This document shows positions 42,968 through 51,707 of a stretch of DNA of 64,000 nucleotides, in pieces. The notes beneath the pieces are model-generated. The model saw nothing but the letters and a program-made list of their open reading frames with translations. It was not told the DNA's origin and did not search any database. The stretch spans positions 271,707-335,706 of the forward strand of contig NZ_BNCD01000008.1 of the NCBI RefSeq assembly GCF_014656295.1, read 5' to 3'. The DNA comes from Streptomyces sulfonofaciens (GTDB lineage: Bacteria > Actinomycetota > Actinomycetes > Streptomycetales > Streptomycetaceae). The first letter of the stretch is position 1; every line of letters starts with the position of its first letter. The position numbers and the translations under genes were made by a program.

Positions 42968-44590
42968 ATGACGGACGCCACGGACGCAGTGGTGATCGGC
43001 TCGGGCGTCAACGGCCTCGTGGCCGCCGCGGAGCTGGCCGGCGCCGGCTGGTCGGTCAGGCTGTTCGAACGCAATGAGCGGCTCGGCGGCTTCATCGCCG
43101 GCGAGGAGCGCACCCTCCCCGGGTACCTGCACGACACCTTCTCCTCGTGGCACCCCCTGTTCGTCTCCGGACCCGCGTACGGCGTCCTCGGTGACGCGCT
43201 GCGGCGGCACGGGCTGCGCTACCGCAACAGCGACGGAGCGCTCGCCGCGAGCGTCGCGGACGACGGCCGCACCGTGCTGGCGCAGCGCGACCCGGAAGCC
43301 ACCGCCGCCGGTTTCGCGCACCCCGCGGACCGCGACCGCTATCTGCGGGCACTCGCCGCCTTCCAGCGGATCGCACCCGAGGTCGGGGCCCTGATGAGCA
43401 CGGAGCTGCGGTCGGTGCGGGTACTTCGGCCCGCGGGCCGGCTGGTCCGGGTGCTCGGCCGTGCCGGGACGGAACGTCTGGTGCGCGACCTGCTCACCAG
43501 CGGACGCGCCTGGTGCCGGCGGGAGTTCACCGGTCCCGAGGTGGACCACCTGTGGGTCCCGTGGCTGCTGCACGCGGGGCTCTCCCCGGACCAGGCCTCG
43601 GGCGGCTTCATGGTGCCCGTGCTCGCCGCCGCCCTGCACGGATTCGGGGTGCCCGTGGTCGAGGGCGGCGCGGGCAGGTTCGTCGCCGCCTTCGGTGCGC
43701 TGCTGCGGGAGCGCGGTGTGCACATCCACACATCGGCACCGGTGGAGCGCATCCTCGTCCGGCACGGCCGGGCCACCGGCGTGGTGGTGGCCGGTGAGCG
43801 CTACGGCGCCCGCCGTGCGGTCCTGGCCTCGGTCGCGCCGCAGGCGCTGTACGGGGCGCTGCTGCCGCCCGACGCCGCGCCGAGGGCCGCCCGCGAGGTC
43901 CGCGGATTCCGTCCCGGCCGCGCCGCGGTGCAGATCCACGTGGCGCTCTCGGCACCCCTGGGGTGGCGCGACGAGCGGCTCGGCGGCCTGCCGCTCGTCC
44001 ACCTCTCGGACGGCTCCGCGAGCACCGGTGTAGCCTGCGCGCAGGCCGAGGCCGGACTGCTGCCGGAGCGGCCCACGGTCGTGGTCGGCCAGCAGCACCT
44101 GCTCGACCCCTCCCGGGTCCCCAGGGGTGCGGCGGCCCTGTGGATCCAGTTGCAGGAAGCACCCTTCAGGCCCCTGGAGGACGCGGGTGGACGGTTGCCC
44201 GCGGCGGACGGCTGGACGGCCGGGCTGGCCCACGGCTACGCCCTGCGGGTCCTGGACCGCATCGCGCGGCACGCGCCGGACCTGCACGACAAGCTGCTCG
44301 CCACCGATGTCCTCACGCCCGTGGACCTCGCCGCCGCCAACCCCGGCGCGTTGGCGGGCGATCCCTACGGCGGCTCCACCGAACTGGACCAGAGCTTCCT
44401 GTGGCGTCCCGTGCCGAGCGCGGCACGCCACAGGACGGCGGTCCGCCGCCTGTGGCACATCGGGGCCTCGACCCATCCGGGCGCGGGGCTGAACGGCGGC
44501 TCGGGGCATCTGGCCGCGCAGGCCCTGCTCGCACCGGGCCGCGCCCGGGCCCTCGCCCTCTCGGGTGTGCGGGGAGCGCTCGGCCGGTAG
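42968..44590 (+). CDS. FAD-dependent oxidoreductase, phytoene-desaturase/PYROXD2-like
   Basis: A 540-residue flavoprotein. AVVIGSGVNGLVAAAELAGAGWSVRLFERNERLGG is the FAD-binding Rossmann start, and the C-terminal HIGASTHPGAGLNGGSGHLAAQALL is the second FAD-contact motif of this superfamily. The central region resembles carotenoid dehydrogenase-like amine/retinoid oxidoreductases. No carotenoid genes are adjacent, so the substrate is open. The ATG has AAGGAG 6 bp upstream. It converges with the MOSC fusion gene over an 18-bp repeat array. Confidence 0.88.
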   Translation: MTDATDAVVIGSGVNGLVAAAELAGAGWSVRLFERNERLGGFIAGEERTLPGYLHDTFSSWHPLFVSGPAYGVLGDALRRHGLRYRNSDGALAASVADDGRTVLAQRDPEATAAGFAHPADRDRYLRALAAFQRIAPEVGALMSTELRSVRVLRPAGRLVRVLGRAGTERLVRDLLTSGRAWCRREFTGPEVDHLWVPWLLHAGLSPDQASGGFMVPVLAAALHGFGVPVVEGGAGRFVAAFGALLRERGVHIHTSAPVERILVRHGRATGVVVAGERYGARRAVLASVAPQALYGALLPPDAAPRAAREVRGFRPGRAAVQIHVALSAPLGWRDERLGGLPLVHLSDGSASTGVACAQAEAGLLPERPTVVVGQQHLLDPSRVPRGAAALWIQLQEAPFRPLEDAGGRLPAADGWTAGLAHGYALRVLDRIARHAPDLHDKLLATDVLTPVDLAAANPGALAGDPYGGSTELDQSFLWRPVPSAARHRTAVRRLWHIGASTHPGAGLNGGSGHLAAQALLAPGRARALALSGVRGALGR

Positions 44591-44607
44591 GGGCCGGGCC
44601 GCGGGCC

Positions 44608-44689
44608 GGACCGTCCCGGGTCGCCGGGGCCTCCCGGGTCGCCGGGCCGTCCCGGACCGCCGGGCCGTCCCGGACCGCCGGGCCGTCAC
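44608..44689. repeat. 18-bp tandem repeat array between convergent genes
   Basis: Four full copies of GGGCCGTCCCGGACCGCC or close variants start at 44608, 44626, 44644 and 44662. A partial fifth copy at 44680 runs into the stop codon of the MOSC gene. Copies contain CCCGGG or CCGTCCCGGACGG-like inverted parts, so the array can fold and probably acts as a terminator. Confidence 0.85.
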
Positions 44690-46464
44690 AGGTCGAGGAC
44701 GACCTCGCCGCGCGGCACGGAGCAGCAGGTCAGGGCATTGCCCTCGGCAGGAGGGTCGACGGGCTCGGGAGAGTAGGCGACCTCGCCCGACAGGAGTCCG
44801 GTCTCGCAGGTGTGGCAGATGCCCGTCCGGCATGTCCAGCGCACCGGGACGTCGCAGGCCTCGGCGAGTTCCAGGAGGCTCAGGTGTTTCGGGTCCCAGT
44901 TGGCGCTCACTCCGCTGCGGGCGAACGACACGCTCGGCCCCGGGCCCGGGGGCCCCTGCGGGGGGTGCGGGGGCCCGGCGGGCTCGGTGGTCGCCGTCAC
45001 CCCGGGCGTCACCGGGGGTTCGGTGCCGAACGTCTCGGTGCGGATCCGGCCGGGTTCGAGGCCGTACTCCACGAGGCCGCCCAGCATGTCGTGCAGGAAG
45101 GACGGCGGACCGCACAGGTACGCCTCCGCCTCCGTCGGCACCCCGAGTTCGGCGAACCGCGCGGCCGACAGCCGGCCCTTCGCCGCGTAGTCACGGCCCG
45201 GCCGGTCGTCGGGCAGCGGCGCGCTGTAGCAGACGTGCGCACGGGCCCGGGGCAGCCGGTCCAGCAGGGTGCGGGTCTCCTCGGCGAACGCGCGCTCCGC
45301 GCCGTTGCGTGCTCCGTGCAGCCACCACACCTCACGTGGGGAGCGCTCGGCCGCGAGGGCGTGCAGCATGGCGAGCTCGGGTGTCACGCCCACCCCGCCG
45401 GACACCAGCAGGACCGGCCCCTCGCCGGGCGCCAGCGTGAACGTGCCGCGCGGCGCGGCCACGTCCAGGAGATCTCCCTCCCGCACGTGCTCCAGCAGGT
45501 ATCCGCTGGCGCGGCCGTGCGGCTCGTGCTTGACGGTGATGCGGTACCGCGAGGCGTCCGGTGGGCCGGAGAGTGAGTAGCTGCGGATGAGCGGCGACCG
45601 TTGCGACCCGGGGTGCAGCCGCAGCGTGAGGAACTGCCCCGGGAGCGGGACGGGCAGGGGCTGCGCCGGGTGGGCGGCCAGCGTCAGCGAGAAGATGTCG
45701 CGGCTCTCGGTGGCGATCCGGGCGACGCGCATCGGGCGGAAGCCCGGCCAGGCGGGCGGCGGTCCCTGGGCGGCCGTGTTGAGTGCCGGGTTGCCGCCCG
45801 CGGTCTCCTTGCCGGCACCGCCCTGGTCGATAAGGGTCTGCAGGGATGCCTTCCATCCCGGGCTGAGGGCGGGGATGCGCTGGACGCGCTCCAGGTCGTC
45901 CCGCTGGTGGCCCGGCAGGTACAGCAGGGCGTCGATCTCGGTGACGGTGATCGCCTCCGGCCCCTCGGAGACCTTGACGATCTCGTCGCCCGCCGTGACC
46001 CGGCCCTCCGTGATGACGCGGAAGTAGAAGCCCGGCCGGTGGTGGGCCACCAGGAGCGCGGCCATCCGGGGCTCCCCCATCCGCAGCCCCACCCGGTAGC
46101 AGGTGACCCGCGGCTGCGTCACCTCGAAGACCGCGGTGCCGATCCGGTAGCGGTCCCCGATGCACACCTCGTCGTCGGGCAGCCCCTCGACGGTGAAGTT
46201 CTCGCCGAACTGGCCGTAGCCGAAGTCGTCCCTGCCGAAGTACTCCTGCCAGTACCGGTAGGAGTCGATCTGGTAGACGAGGACGGCCCGTTGCTCGCCG
46301 CCGTGCCCCGCGAGGTCGCCCTGCCCGTCCCCGTCGATGTTGAGCCTGCGCACCGTCCGCGGCCCCTCGACCGGGTGCTTCCACACGCCGGTGCGGACCG
46401 TGCGGCCGTGCCAGGGCACGTTCCGGGGCAGGCCGACGTTCACCGACAGCAGTCTTGCCACCAC
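44686..46464 (-). CDS. MOSC domain fused to ferredoxin reductase and [2Fe-2S] ferredoxin
   Basis: A 592-residue three-part protein. Residues about 1-230 are a MOSC/YiiM domain (GDGQGDLAGHGGEQRAVLVY, QPRVTCYRVG with the conserved Cys). Residues about 250-480 are an FNR-type FAD/NAD(P) module (IRSYSLSGPP for FAD, LLVSGGVGVTPELAMLHAL for NAD). The C-terminal about 90 residues are a plant-type ferredoxin with C-x4-C-x2-C in CRTGICHTC and a distal Cys. It resembles YiiM/mARC-like systems that reduce N-hydroxylated or other compounds using a molybdenum cofactor-related sulfide carrier. Two adjacent GTG codons can start it; the first has GAGG about 7 bp upstream. Confidence 0.88.
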   Translation of the reverse strand: MVARLLSVNVGLPRNVPWHGRTVRTGVWKHPVEGPRTVRRLNIDGDGQGDLAGHGGEQRAVLVYQIDSYRYWQEYFGRDDFGYGQFGENFTVEGLPDDEVCIGDRYRIGTAVFEVTQPRVTCYRVGLRMGEPRMAALLVAHHRPGFYFRVITEGRVTAGDEIVKVSEGPEAITVTEIDALLYLPGHQRDDLERVQRIPALSPGWKASLQTLIDQGGAGKETAGGNPALNTAAQGPPPAWPGFRPMRVARIATESRDIFSLTLAAHPAQPLPVPLPGQFLTLRLHPGSQRSPLIRSYSLSGPPDASRYRITVKHEPHGRASGYLLEHVREGDLLDVAAPRGTFTLAPGEGPVLLVSGGVGVTPELAMLHALAAERSPREVWWLHGARNGAERAFAEETRTLLDRLPRARAHVCYSAPLPDDRPGRDYAAKGRLSAARFAELGVPTEAEAYLCGPPSFLHDMLGGLVEYGLEPGRIRTETFGTEPPVTPGVTATTEPAGPPHPPQGPPGPGPSVSFARSGVSANWDPKHLSLLELAEACDVPVRWTCRTGICHTCETGLLSGEVAYSPEPVDPPAEGNALTCCSVPRGEVVLDL

Positions 46465-46969
46465 CTGCTCACCTCGCCGTGAGGGTCCGCGCCGGGCCGG
46501 CGCGCCGGTGCCGTACCCCCCATCCTCGTCCGGCCCCGGGCCTTCGCAAGCGGGGGCACCGCGGGGCCCGGCCGTCCGGGTCACCGGCGCACGGTGTGCT
46601 CCACCGGCGCGCCGACGGTGCGGGCGAACTTTCCGGCGCCGGGTGCGTCCGACAGGCCGGAGCCCAGGTGGTCGGGGGCGATGGCACGGTGGCGTCCGGC
46701 CGGCACCGGGACACGGGAACACATGGCCGAAGCTGCATCCGGGCGCCACGGGCCGCCTCGTCCCGGAGTGCCGTGCGGCGGCGCTCCCGCACACCGCCGA
46801 GGTGTTCCGCCGGACCGCACAGGCGTACCGCCCCGCGGCCGCGGAGGGCGAGGGGGACGGCGCGGCCCCCCGCTGACCGCGGGGGCGGCCGCCGTCTGCG
46901 CCGGGCGGTGCGGGGGACGGCCGGGAGCACCGGCGCGGAGCGGACCGCAGGGGCCGCGCACCGCGTCCG
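46465..46969. other. Intergenic region, 505 bp
   Basis: Upstream of the MOSC fusion gene and downstream of the SMP-30 gene, both on the minus strand. I see no protein-like frame, repeat or strong hairpin. Confidence 0.55.
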
Positions 46970-48583
46970 TCAGTCCGCCTCGTGCCGCGGCGCCAGCCGC
47001 AGCACGGTGCCCTCCCCGTTGGCCGACAGGAGCAGGGAGCCGTCGGGGGCCAGGGCGAGGCCGGCGAACGGGCGGGGGCGGTGCGGGACGCCGGGCACCG
47101 GATCCGGTTCGGTGCGGGTGGTGCCGGGCGGCAGGCCGACCGGCAGGTCGCGGGCCTCGGTGCCGACGGCTCCGGTGGTGAGCGACACCGAGGTGAGGCG
47201 CCGGTGGGCGGTCTCGACCGTGAACAGTTCGTCGCCCACCGCGACGAGGCCCTGCGGTGCGCCGAGCCCGTCCGCGACGGTGGTCACGGTGCCGTCCTCC
47301 TCCAGACGCAGCACGGCGCCGCGCCGGTCGTCGCTGACGTGGCACCGGCCCTCGGTGTCGAAGGCGATGTCCACGGGGTGTTCGAGCTGGTCGGCAAGGA
47401 CGGTGACGGTGTCCGCCGCGTCGATCCGCAGGACGCGGCCGGCGCCGGTCTCGGCCACCACCAGCCCGCCGTCCGGTGCGACGGCGATGCCGGTGGGATC
47501 GTCAAGGCCCCTCACCCGCACCCGGCAGGTCCCGGCGTCCGGCTCCCAGCTCCGGACCTCGCCGAGACCGGTGGTGATGTGGAGGAGCGCGCCGTCCGCC
47601 GTGATGCCGCGGGCGAAGTGCAGCAGGCCGAGGGTGTTCGCGCCGTCCTCCTGCTCCCCGTCGTGGCCGCTGGGGCTGGCCAGCCGCCAGTGGTCGGCCG
47701 CGTACACCGTGCCGCCGCGGCCGGCCGTCACGCCGAACGGGCCGTTGAACCCGCGGGGGACGAGTGCGCGGGTGCGGCCGTCGGGGTGCACCTGGGTGAT
47801 GCCGCCCGCGGCGTAGCTGGAGACGAACATCCGGTTGTCCGTGTCGAACGCCGCGTTGTCCAGGCCGGCCAGGCCGCTGGTGGTGACCGTGCGCACACCG
47901 GTGGCCAGGTCGATACGGGTGACGATGCCCGCCGGGCCCCGGGAGAGGACCACGAGGACACCGCCGAGGTCGAAGCGGACGGCAACCGGGTCGTCCACCT
48001 CCTCGGCGACGAGTTCCGGCGGTCCCCCGTCCGGGGAGATCCGCCAGACCTGGTTGTCGACCATGTGCGGGTAGTACAGCAGCCCGTCCGGACCGAGCTG
48101 CATGGCGTTGCCCCAGGCGAGAGCGTCGGTCAGCACCACCGGCCGGCCGCCGTCGGGGAACAGCTCCAGCAGCCGGCCGCCGGTGCGCATCTCGTTGACG
48201 AAGAGCCGGTCGCCGACGCAGGTGATGCCGTTGGGCACCGTGACCTCGTCGGTGACCAGCGAGTACTCGCCCCACGGTGTACGCCGCCAGACCCTGCCCG
48301 GGGTGAGGTCCGCGATGTACATCGACCCGTCGGCCCCGAACGCCAGGTCGTCGGGCGTCTGCACGGGACCGTCCAGCGGCACCACCACCTCGACGTCCCC
48401 GGACGCCGGGTCCACCGCGCTGATCTGCCCGGCGAGGAACTGTGCCACGTACAGGCGGCCGTCAGGACCGAAGGTGATCCCGTTCGAGCCCCACAGCGGG
48501 TTCGGCGGGTTCAGCCTTGCCACGCGCCGGCGGCCGCTGCCCGGCCGCAGCCGGCCCGACTCGTCGTACCGGCTGGGTCGCAT
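46970..48583 (-). CDS. SMP-30/gluconolactonase-like beta-propeller protein
   Basis: A 537-residue cytoplasmic protein made of about ten to twelve NHL/SMP-30-like blades (GSNGITFGPDGRLYVAQF, PDDLAFGADGSMYIADL, PNGITCVGDRLFVNE, PTGIAVAPDGGLVVAET and others). It is nearly twice the length of a single six-bladed SMP-30 lactonase, so it may hold two propellers. Placed after a Baeyer-Villiger monooxygenase gene, it is a good candidate lactone hydrolase. AAGGAG sits 5 bp before the ATG. Confidence 0.82.
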   Translation of the reverse strand: MRPSRYDESGRLRPGSGRRRVARLNPPNPLWGSNGITFGPDGRLYVAQFLAGQISAVDPASGDVEVVVPLDGPVQTPDDLAFGADGSMYIADLTPGRVWRRTPWGEYSLVTDEVTVPNGITCVGDRLFVNEMRTGGRLLELFPDGGRPVVLTDALAWGNAMQLGPDGLLYYPHMVDNQVWRISPDGGPPELVAEEVDDPVAVRFDLGGVLVVLSRGPAGIVTRIDLATGVRTVTTSGLAGLDNAAFDTDNRMFVSSYAAGGITQVHPDGRTRALVPRGFNGPFGVTAGRGGTVYAADHWRLASPSGHDGEQEDGANTLGLLHFARGITADGALLHITTGLGEVRSWEPDAGTCRVRVRGLDDPTGIAVAPDGGLVVAETGAGRVLRIDAADTVTVLADQLEHPVDIAFDTEGRCHVSDDRRGAVLRLEEDGTVTTVADGLGAPQGLVAVGDELFTVETAHRRLTSVSLTTGAVGTEARDLPVGLPPGTTRTEPDPVPGVPHRPRPFAGLALAPDGSLLLSANGEGTVLRLAPRHEAD

Positions 48584-48682
48584 CCGCGCTCCTTGAGTGC
48601 TGCTGGGCTGTTCGGGACCGTGCGCCGTGCACCGGGTGCGGCGGGTCCGGCGTCCGGGGAGCCGGCATCCGCTGGACCGGCG

Positions 48683-50494
48683 TCACGGGACGAGGACGTC
48701 GCGCATGCCGGTCTCGGCCCGCCAGCGCCGCACCAGGTCGTAGAACCTGATCGGCCCGCCGCCGTACGACTCGCTCCGCTCCCGGGGCATGCCCTCGTTG
48801 TTGTAGTAGCTGGGGGTGCACTCGGCGAGGAACCTGCGGGTGTCCTGTGCGGTGGCGCGGATGGCTTCGACCCAGGCGGCCTCCGCCTCCGCGGTCGGCT
48901 CGACGAGGCGCGCGCCCCGCCTGCCCGCCTCGGCGACGACCTCGGCGATGTGCGTGGCCTGCTCGTCGAGGACGTGGACGTAGTTGACGGCGACGGCGTT
49001 CTGCAGCGAGCCGAGGTGGAAGAGGTTGGGGAAGCCGTGGCTGTAGAAGCCGTGCAGGGTCCTCGGCCCGTTGCGCCAGGCGTCGGCCAGGGTGCGGCCG
49101 CCCCGGCCGGTGACCGGGAGCCCGAGCCGCTCGGCCGGTGCGGCCCCGATGTCGAAGCCGGTCGCGAAGATGATGCAGTCCACCGCGTACGGGGTGCCGT
49201 CGACCACGACCGCGTCCTCGGTGATGCGCTCGACGCCCCGGCCCCGGGTGTCCACGAGCGTCACGTCGGGCCGGTTGAAGGTGTCCAGGTAGGTGTCGCT
49301 GAACGTGGGGCGCTTGCACATGTAGCGGTACCACGGTTTGAGGGCCTCGGCCGTGGCCGGGTCCTCGACGACGGCGTCCACCCGGGCGCGGATCCCGTTC
49401 ATCTTCCGGAAGTCGGCCATCTCGGCCCGCAGCCACCGCTCCTCGGCGGACAGCTCGGTGTCGGCGCCCACCGGCATGAGGCTCTGCAGGAGCTGGGCGC
49501 TGGTGGTCCAGCCGTCCTGCACCAGGTCCTCCTCCGCGCCGCCGCCCGCGACGTTCGCGAGGAAGTTCTCCCTGCGCCGCCGGTGCCAGCCCGCGTCGAG
49601 GGACTCCGCCCACTCGGGGTCCGTGGGCCGGTTGCCGCGGACGTCCACCGAGGAGGGGGTGCGCTGGAAGACGTAGAGGTGCCGAGCGTCCCGGCCCAGG
49701 TGGGGGACGCACTGGATGGCGGTGGCGCCGGTGCCGATGAGGCCGACGCGTTTGTCGGCGAGCCCCGTGAGGTTCCCGCTCGCGTCGCCGCCGGTGTAGC
49801 CGTAGTCCCAGCGGCTGGTGTGGAAGGTGTGGCCCCTGAAGGACTCGATGCCCGGGATGCCCGGCAGCTTCGGCCGGCTGAACGGACCGCTGGAGACCAC
49901 CACGTAGCGCGCCCTCGTCAGGTCGCCGCGATCGGTGCGCACCACCCAGGAGCCGTCGCCCTCGTCCCAGGTGAGGCCCGTGACCTCGGTGCGGAAGCAG
50001 GCGTCGCGGTAGAGGTCGAAGTGCCGTCCGATCGCCCGCGCGTGCTGCCGGATCTCCTCGCCGGGCGCGTACTTCCAGCGCGGCACGTAGCCGAGCTCTT
50101 CCAGCAGCGGCAGGTAGACGTAGGACTCGATGTCGCAGTGGATGCCCGGGTACCGGTTCCAGTACCAGGTGCCGCCGAAGTCGGCTGCCTTGTCGACGAC
50201 GCGGATCTCCCGCAGTCCGGCCTGGCGCAGCCTGGCGGCCGCCAGCAGCCCGCCGAACCCGCCGCCGACGACCAGCGCCTCCACCCGGTCCGCACGGGGC
50301 TGCCGGGAGAATCCGCCTTGCGCGTAGGGGTCGTCGACGTAGTAGCCGAAGTCGCCCGTGGTGCGCTGGTACTGCCTGCTGCCCTCGGGGCGAATCCGCC
50401 GGTCGCGCTCGGCCCGGTACCGCCTGCGCAGGGCGTCGGGGTCGAACCAGGGCACCCGCGGTTCGGGGGTCGGGCGCTTGTCCCTTGGCGACAC
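48683..50494 (-). CDS. Type I Baeyer-Villiger (flavin-containing) monooxygenase
   Basis: A 603-residue FAD/NADPH monooxygenase. The first Rossmann motif GGGFGG is at 77-82, the Baeyer-Villiger fingerprint FRGHTFHTSRW at 219-229, and the NADPH motif GLIGTGATAIQ at about 251-261. A 70-residue N-terminal extension resembles cyclopentadecanone/cyclododecanone-type enzymes. It inserts oxygen next to a ketone to give an ester or lactone. The GTG start follows GGAGAGGACAGAGA. The SDR gene lies 189 bp upstream and the lactonase-like gene 99 bp downstream. Confidence 0.93.
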   Translation of the reverse strand: MSPRDKRPTPEPRVPWFDPDALRRRYRAERDRRIRPEGSRQYQRTTGDFGYYVDDPYAQGGFSRQPRADRVEALVVGGGFGGLLAAARLRQAGLREIRVVDKAADFGGTWYWNRYPGIHCDIESYVYLPLLEELGYVPRWKYAPGEEIRQHARAIGRHFDLYRDACFRTEVTGLTWDEGDGSWVVRTDRGDLTRARYVVVSSGPFSRPKLPGIPGIESFRGHTFHTSRWDYGYTGGDASGNLTGLADKRVGLIGTGATAIQCVPHLGRDARHLYVFQRTPSSVDVRGNRPTDPEWAESLDAGWHRRRRENFLANVAGGGAEEDLVQDGWTTSAQLLQSLMPVGADTELSAEERWLRAEMADFRKMNGIRARVDAVVEDPATAEALKPWYRYMCKRPTFSDTYLDTFNRPDVTLVDTRGRGVERITEDAVVVDGTPYAVDCIIFATGFDIGAAPAERLGLPVTGRGGRTLADAWRNGPRTLHGFYSHGFPNLFHLGSLQNAVAVNYVHVLDEQATHIAEVVAEAGRRGARLVEPTAEAEAAWVEAIRATAQDTRRFLAECTPSYYNNEGMPRERSESYGGGPIRFYDLVRRWRAETGMRDVLVP

Positions 50495-50580
50495 TCTCTG
50501 TCCTCTCCGGAAGGTGGGCTGGTGGCTGCGGACTTCGCGGCGGCCTTTCGGCCGGTGCCGCCCGGGACGCGGTGCGCCGT

Positions 50581-50686
50581 CCTTCGTCCTCTTCCTTGTC
50601 TTCCTTCTCTTTCTTCTCTTTCTTCTCTTCCTTCTCTTTCTTCGTCCTCCGTCCTTCGTCCTCCGTCCTCCGTCCTTCGTCCTTCA
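50581..50686. repeat. Purine/pyrimidine tract of 7- and 9-bp repeats
   Basis: On the minus (coding) strand, about 105 nearly all-purine bases begin at the SDR stop codon. They consist of about six units of GRAGGAC followed by about four of GAGAARRAA. The tract is full of Shine-Dalgarno-like AGGA/GGAG sequences and lies between SDR and BVMO in the same transcript direction. It is strand-asymmetric and could form triplex or R-loop structures. Confidence 0.9.
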
Positions 50687-51448
50687 GACAGCGGACCAGC
50701 CGTCGTCGACGGGCAGTACGGCGCCGTTGACGTGCGCAGCCGCGTCCGAGGCCAGGAAGACGATGGCGGCGGCCTGCTCCTCGGCGGCGGCGATGCGGCC
50801 CATGTTCCCCGCATGGGCCCCGAGGACCGCCGGCCCGTGGGTGTCCGGACGGGCGTCGACGCGGATGGCGGTGGCCGTGCCGCCCGGCGCGATGGCGTTC
50901 GCCCGTATGCCGTGCGCCCGGTACATCACCGCCAGGGACCTCACCAGGCCCACGACACCGTGCTTCGACGCGGTGTAGGCGGTGCCGGCCGCGCTGCCGC
51001 GCAGTGCCGCCTCGGAGGCGGTGAAGACGAGCGCGCCGCGACCCGCGGCCAGCATGTGGGGGAGCGCGGCACGCGTCAGCAGGAAGGGCGCCGTCAGATT
51101 GACCCGCAGGACGCGGTCCCACTCTGCGTCGTCGGTCTCCGCGGCGGCCGAGAACCGGTCCATGATGCCGGCGTTGTTCACCAGCACGTGCAGGCCGCCG
51201 AACTCCGTCACGGCCGCCTCCACGACCCGATCCACCACCGGCTGCTCGCTGAGGTCGCCGACGACCGCGCGGGCCTCGCCCCCCGCGGCCCGGACCTCCT
51301 CGACGGCGCCCTCGGCTGCCTCCCGGTCCAGATCGGCCACCAGCACCCTGGCCCCTTCCCCGGCGAAGGCGAGGGCCGCGGCCCTGCCGATCCCCGAACC
51401 GCCGCCGGTGACGACGACGCTGCGGCCGTGCAGACCGGTGCTGCGCAC
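50684..51448 (-). CDS. Short-chain dehydrogenase/reductase (SDR)
   Basis: A 254-residue classical SDR. TGGGSGIG (cofactor), NNAG, the catalytic Ser region FTASEAALRG and AYTASKHG (YxxxK) are all present; the C-terminal ASDAAAHVNGAVLPVDDGWS is typical. It probably oxidises a secondary alcohol to the ketone used by the adjacent BVMO. The GTG start has GGGAG 6 bp upstream. A TetR gene is divergent, with an operator-like dyad between them. Confidence 0.92.
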   Translation of the reverse strand: MRSTGLHGRSVVVTGGGSGIGRAAALAFAGEGARVLVADLDREAAEGAVEEVRAAGGEARAVVGDLSEQPVVDRVVEAAVTEFGGLHVLVNNAGIMDRFSAAAETDDAEWDRVLRVNLTAPFLLTRAALPHMLAAGRGALVFTASEAALRGSAAGTAYTASKHGVVGLVRSLAVMYRAHGIRANAIAPGGTATAIRVDARPDTHGPAVLGAHAGNMGRIAAAEEQAAAIVFLASDAAAHVNGAVLPVDDGWSAV

Positions 51449-51560
51449 GCAGCACTCCCTTCCTGCGGGTCCGGCGCGTACGACCGCCCGGCGCGGGACG
51501 GCGCCGCGTGCGGCACGGACAGAGTGATCGGCGGTGGAGCTGCGCTCACCCTACAGTTTT

Positions 51561-51582
51561 TGGCACTCACTGCCATAGTGGC
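51561..51582. promoter_or_regulatory. Overlapping dyads between SDR and TetR genes (probable TetR operator)
   Basis: TGGCA-CTCAC-TGCCA (51561-51575) overlaps GCCA-TAG-TGGC (51572-51582). On the minus strand TAGGGT, a good actinobacterial -10, lies at 51549-51554 just beyond the dyads, so a bound regulator would cover the SDR promoter. Confidence 0.5.
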
Positions 51583-51707
51583 GATCAGAGGCGAAAATCA
51601 GTCACGCTCACGCCGCCCGCCCGCCTGCCTGCTCGCCTGCGCGTGCGAAGGCGCTGGTTAGGGTGGGGGCACGAGAAGCGGCTCGGGACGGCGGGACGGG
51701 GACGACG

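Noticed and set aside
50515..50690. Lys/Glu-rich coiled-coil-like frame (KEKEEKKEKK) across the purine tract
   Set aside because: It is simply the translation of the purine repeat in one frame and has no start of its own; the SDR stop codon precedes it in the real frame.
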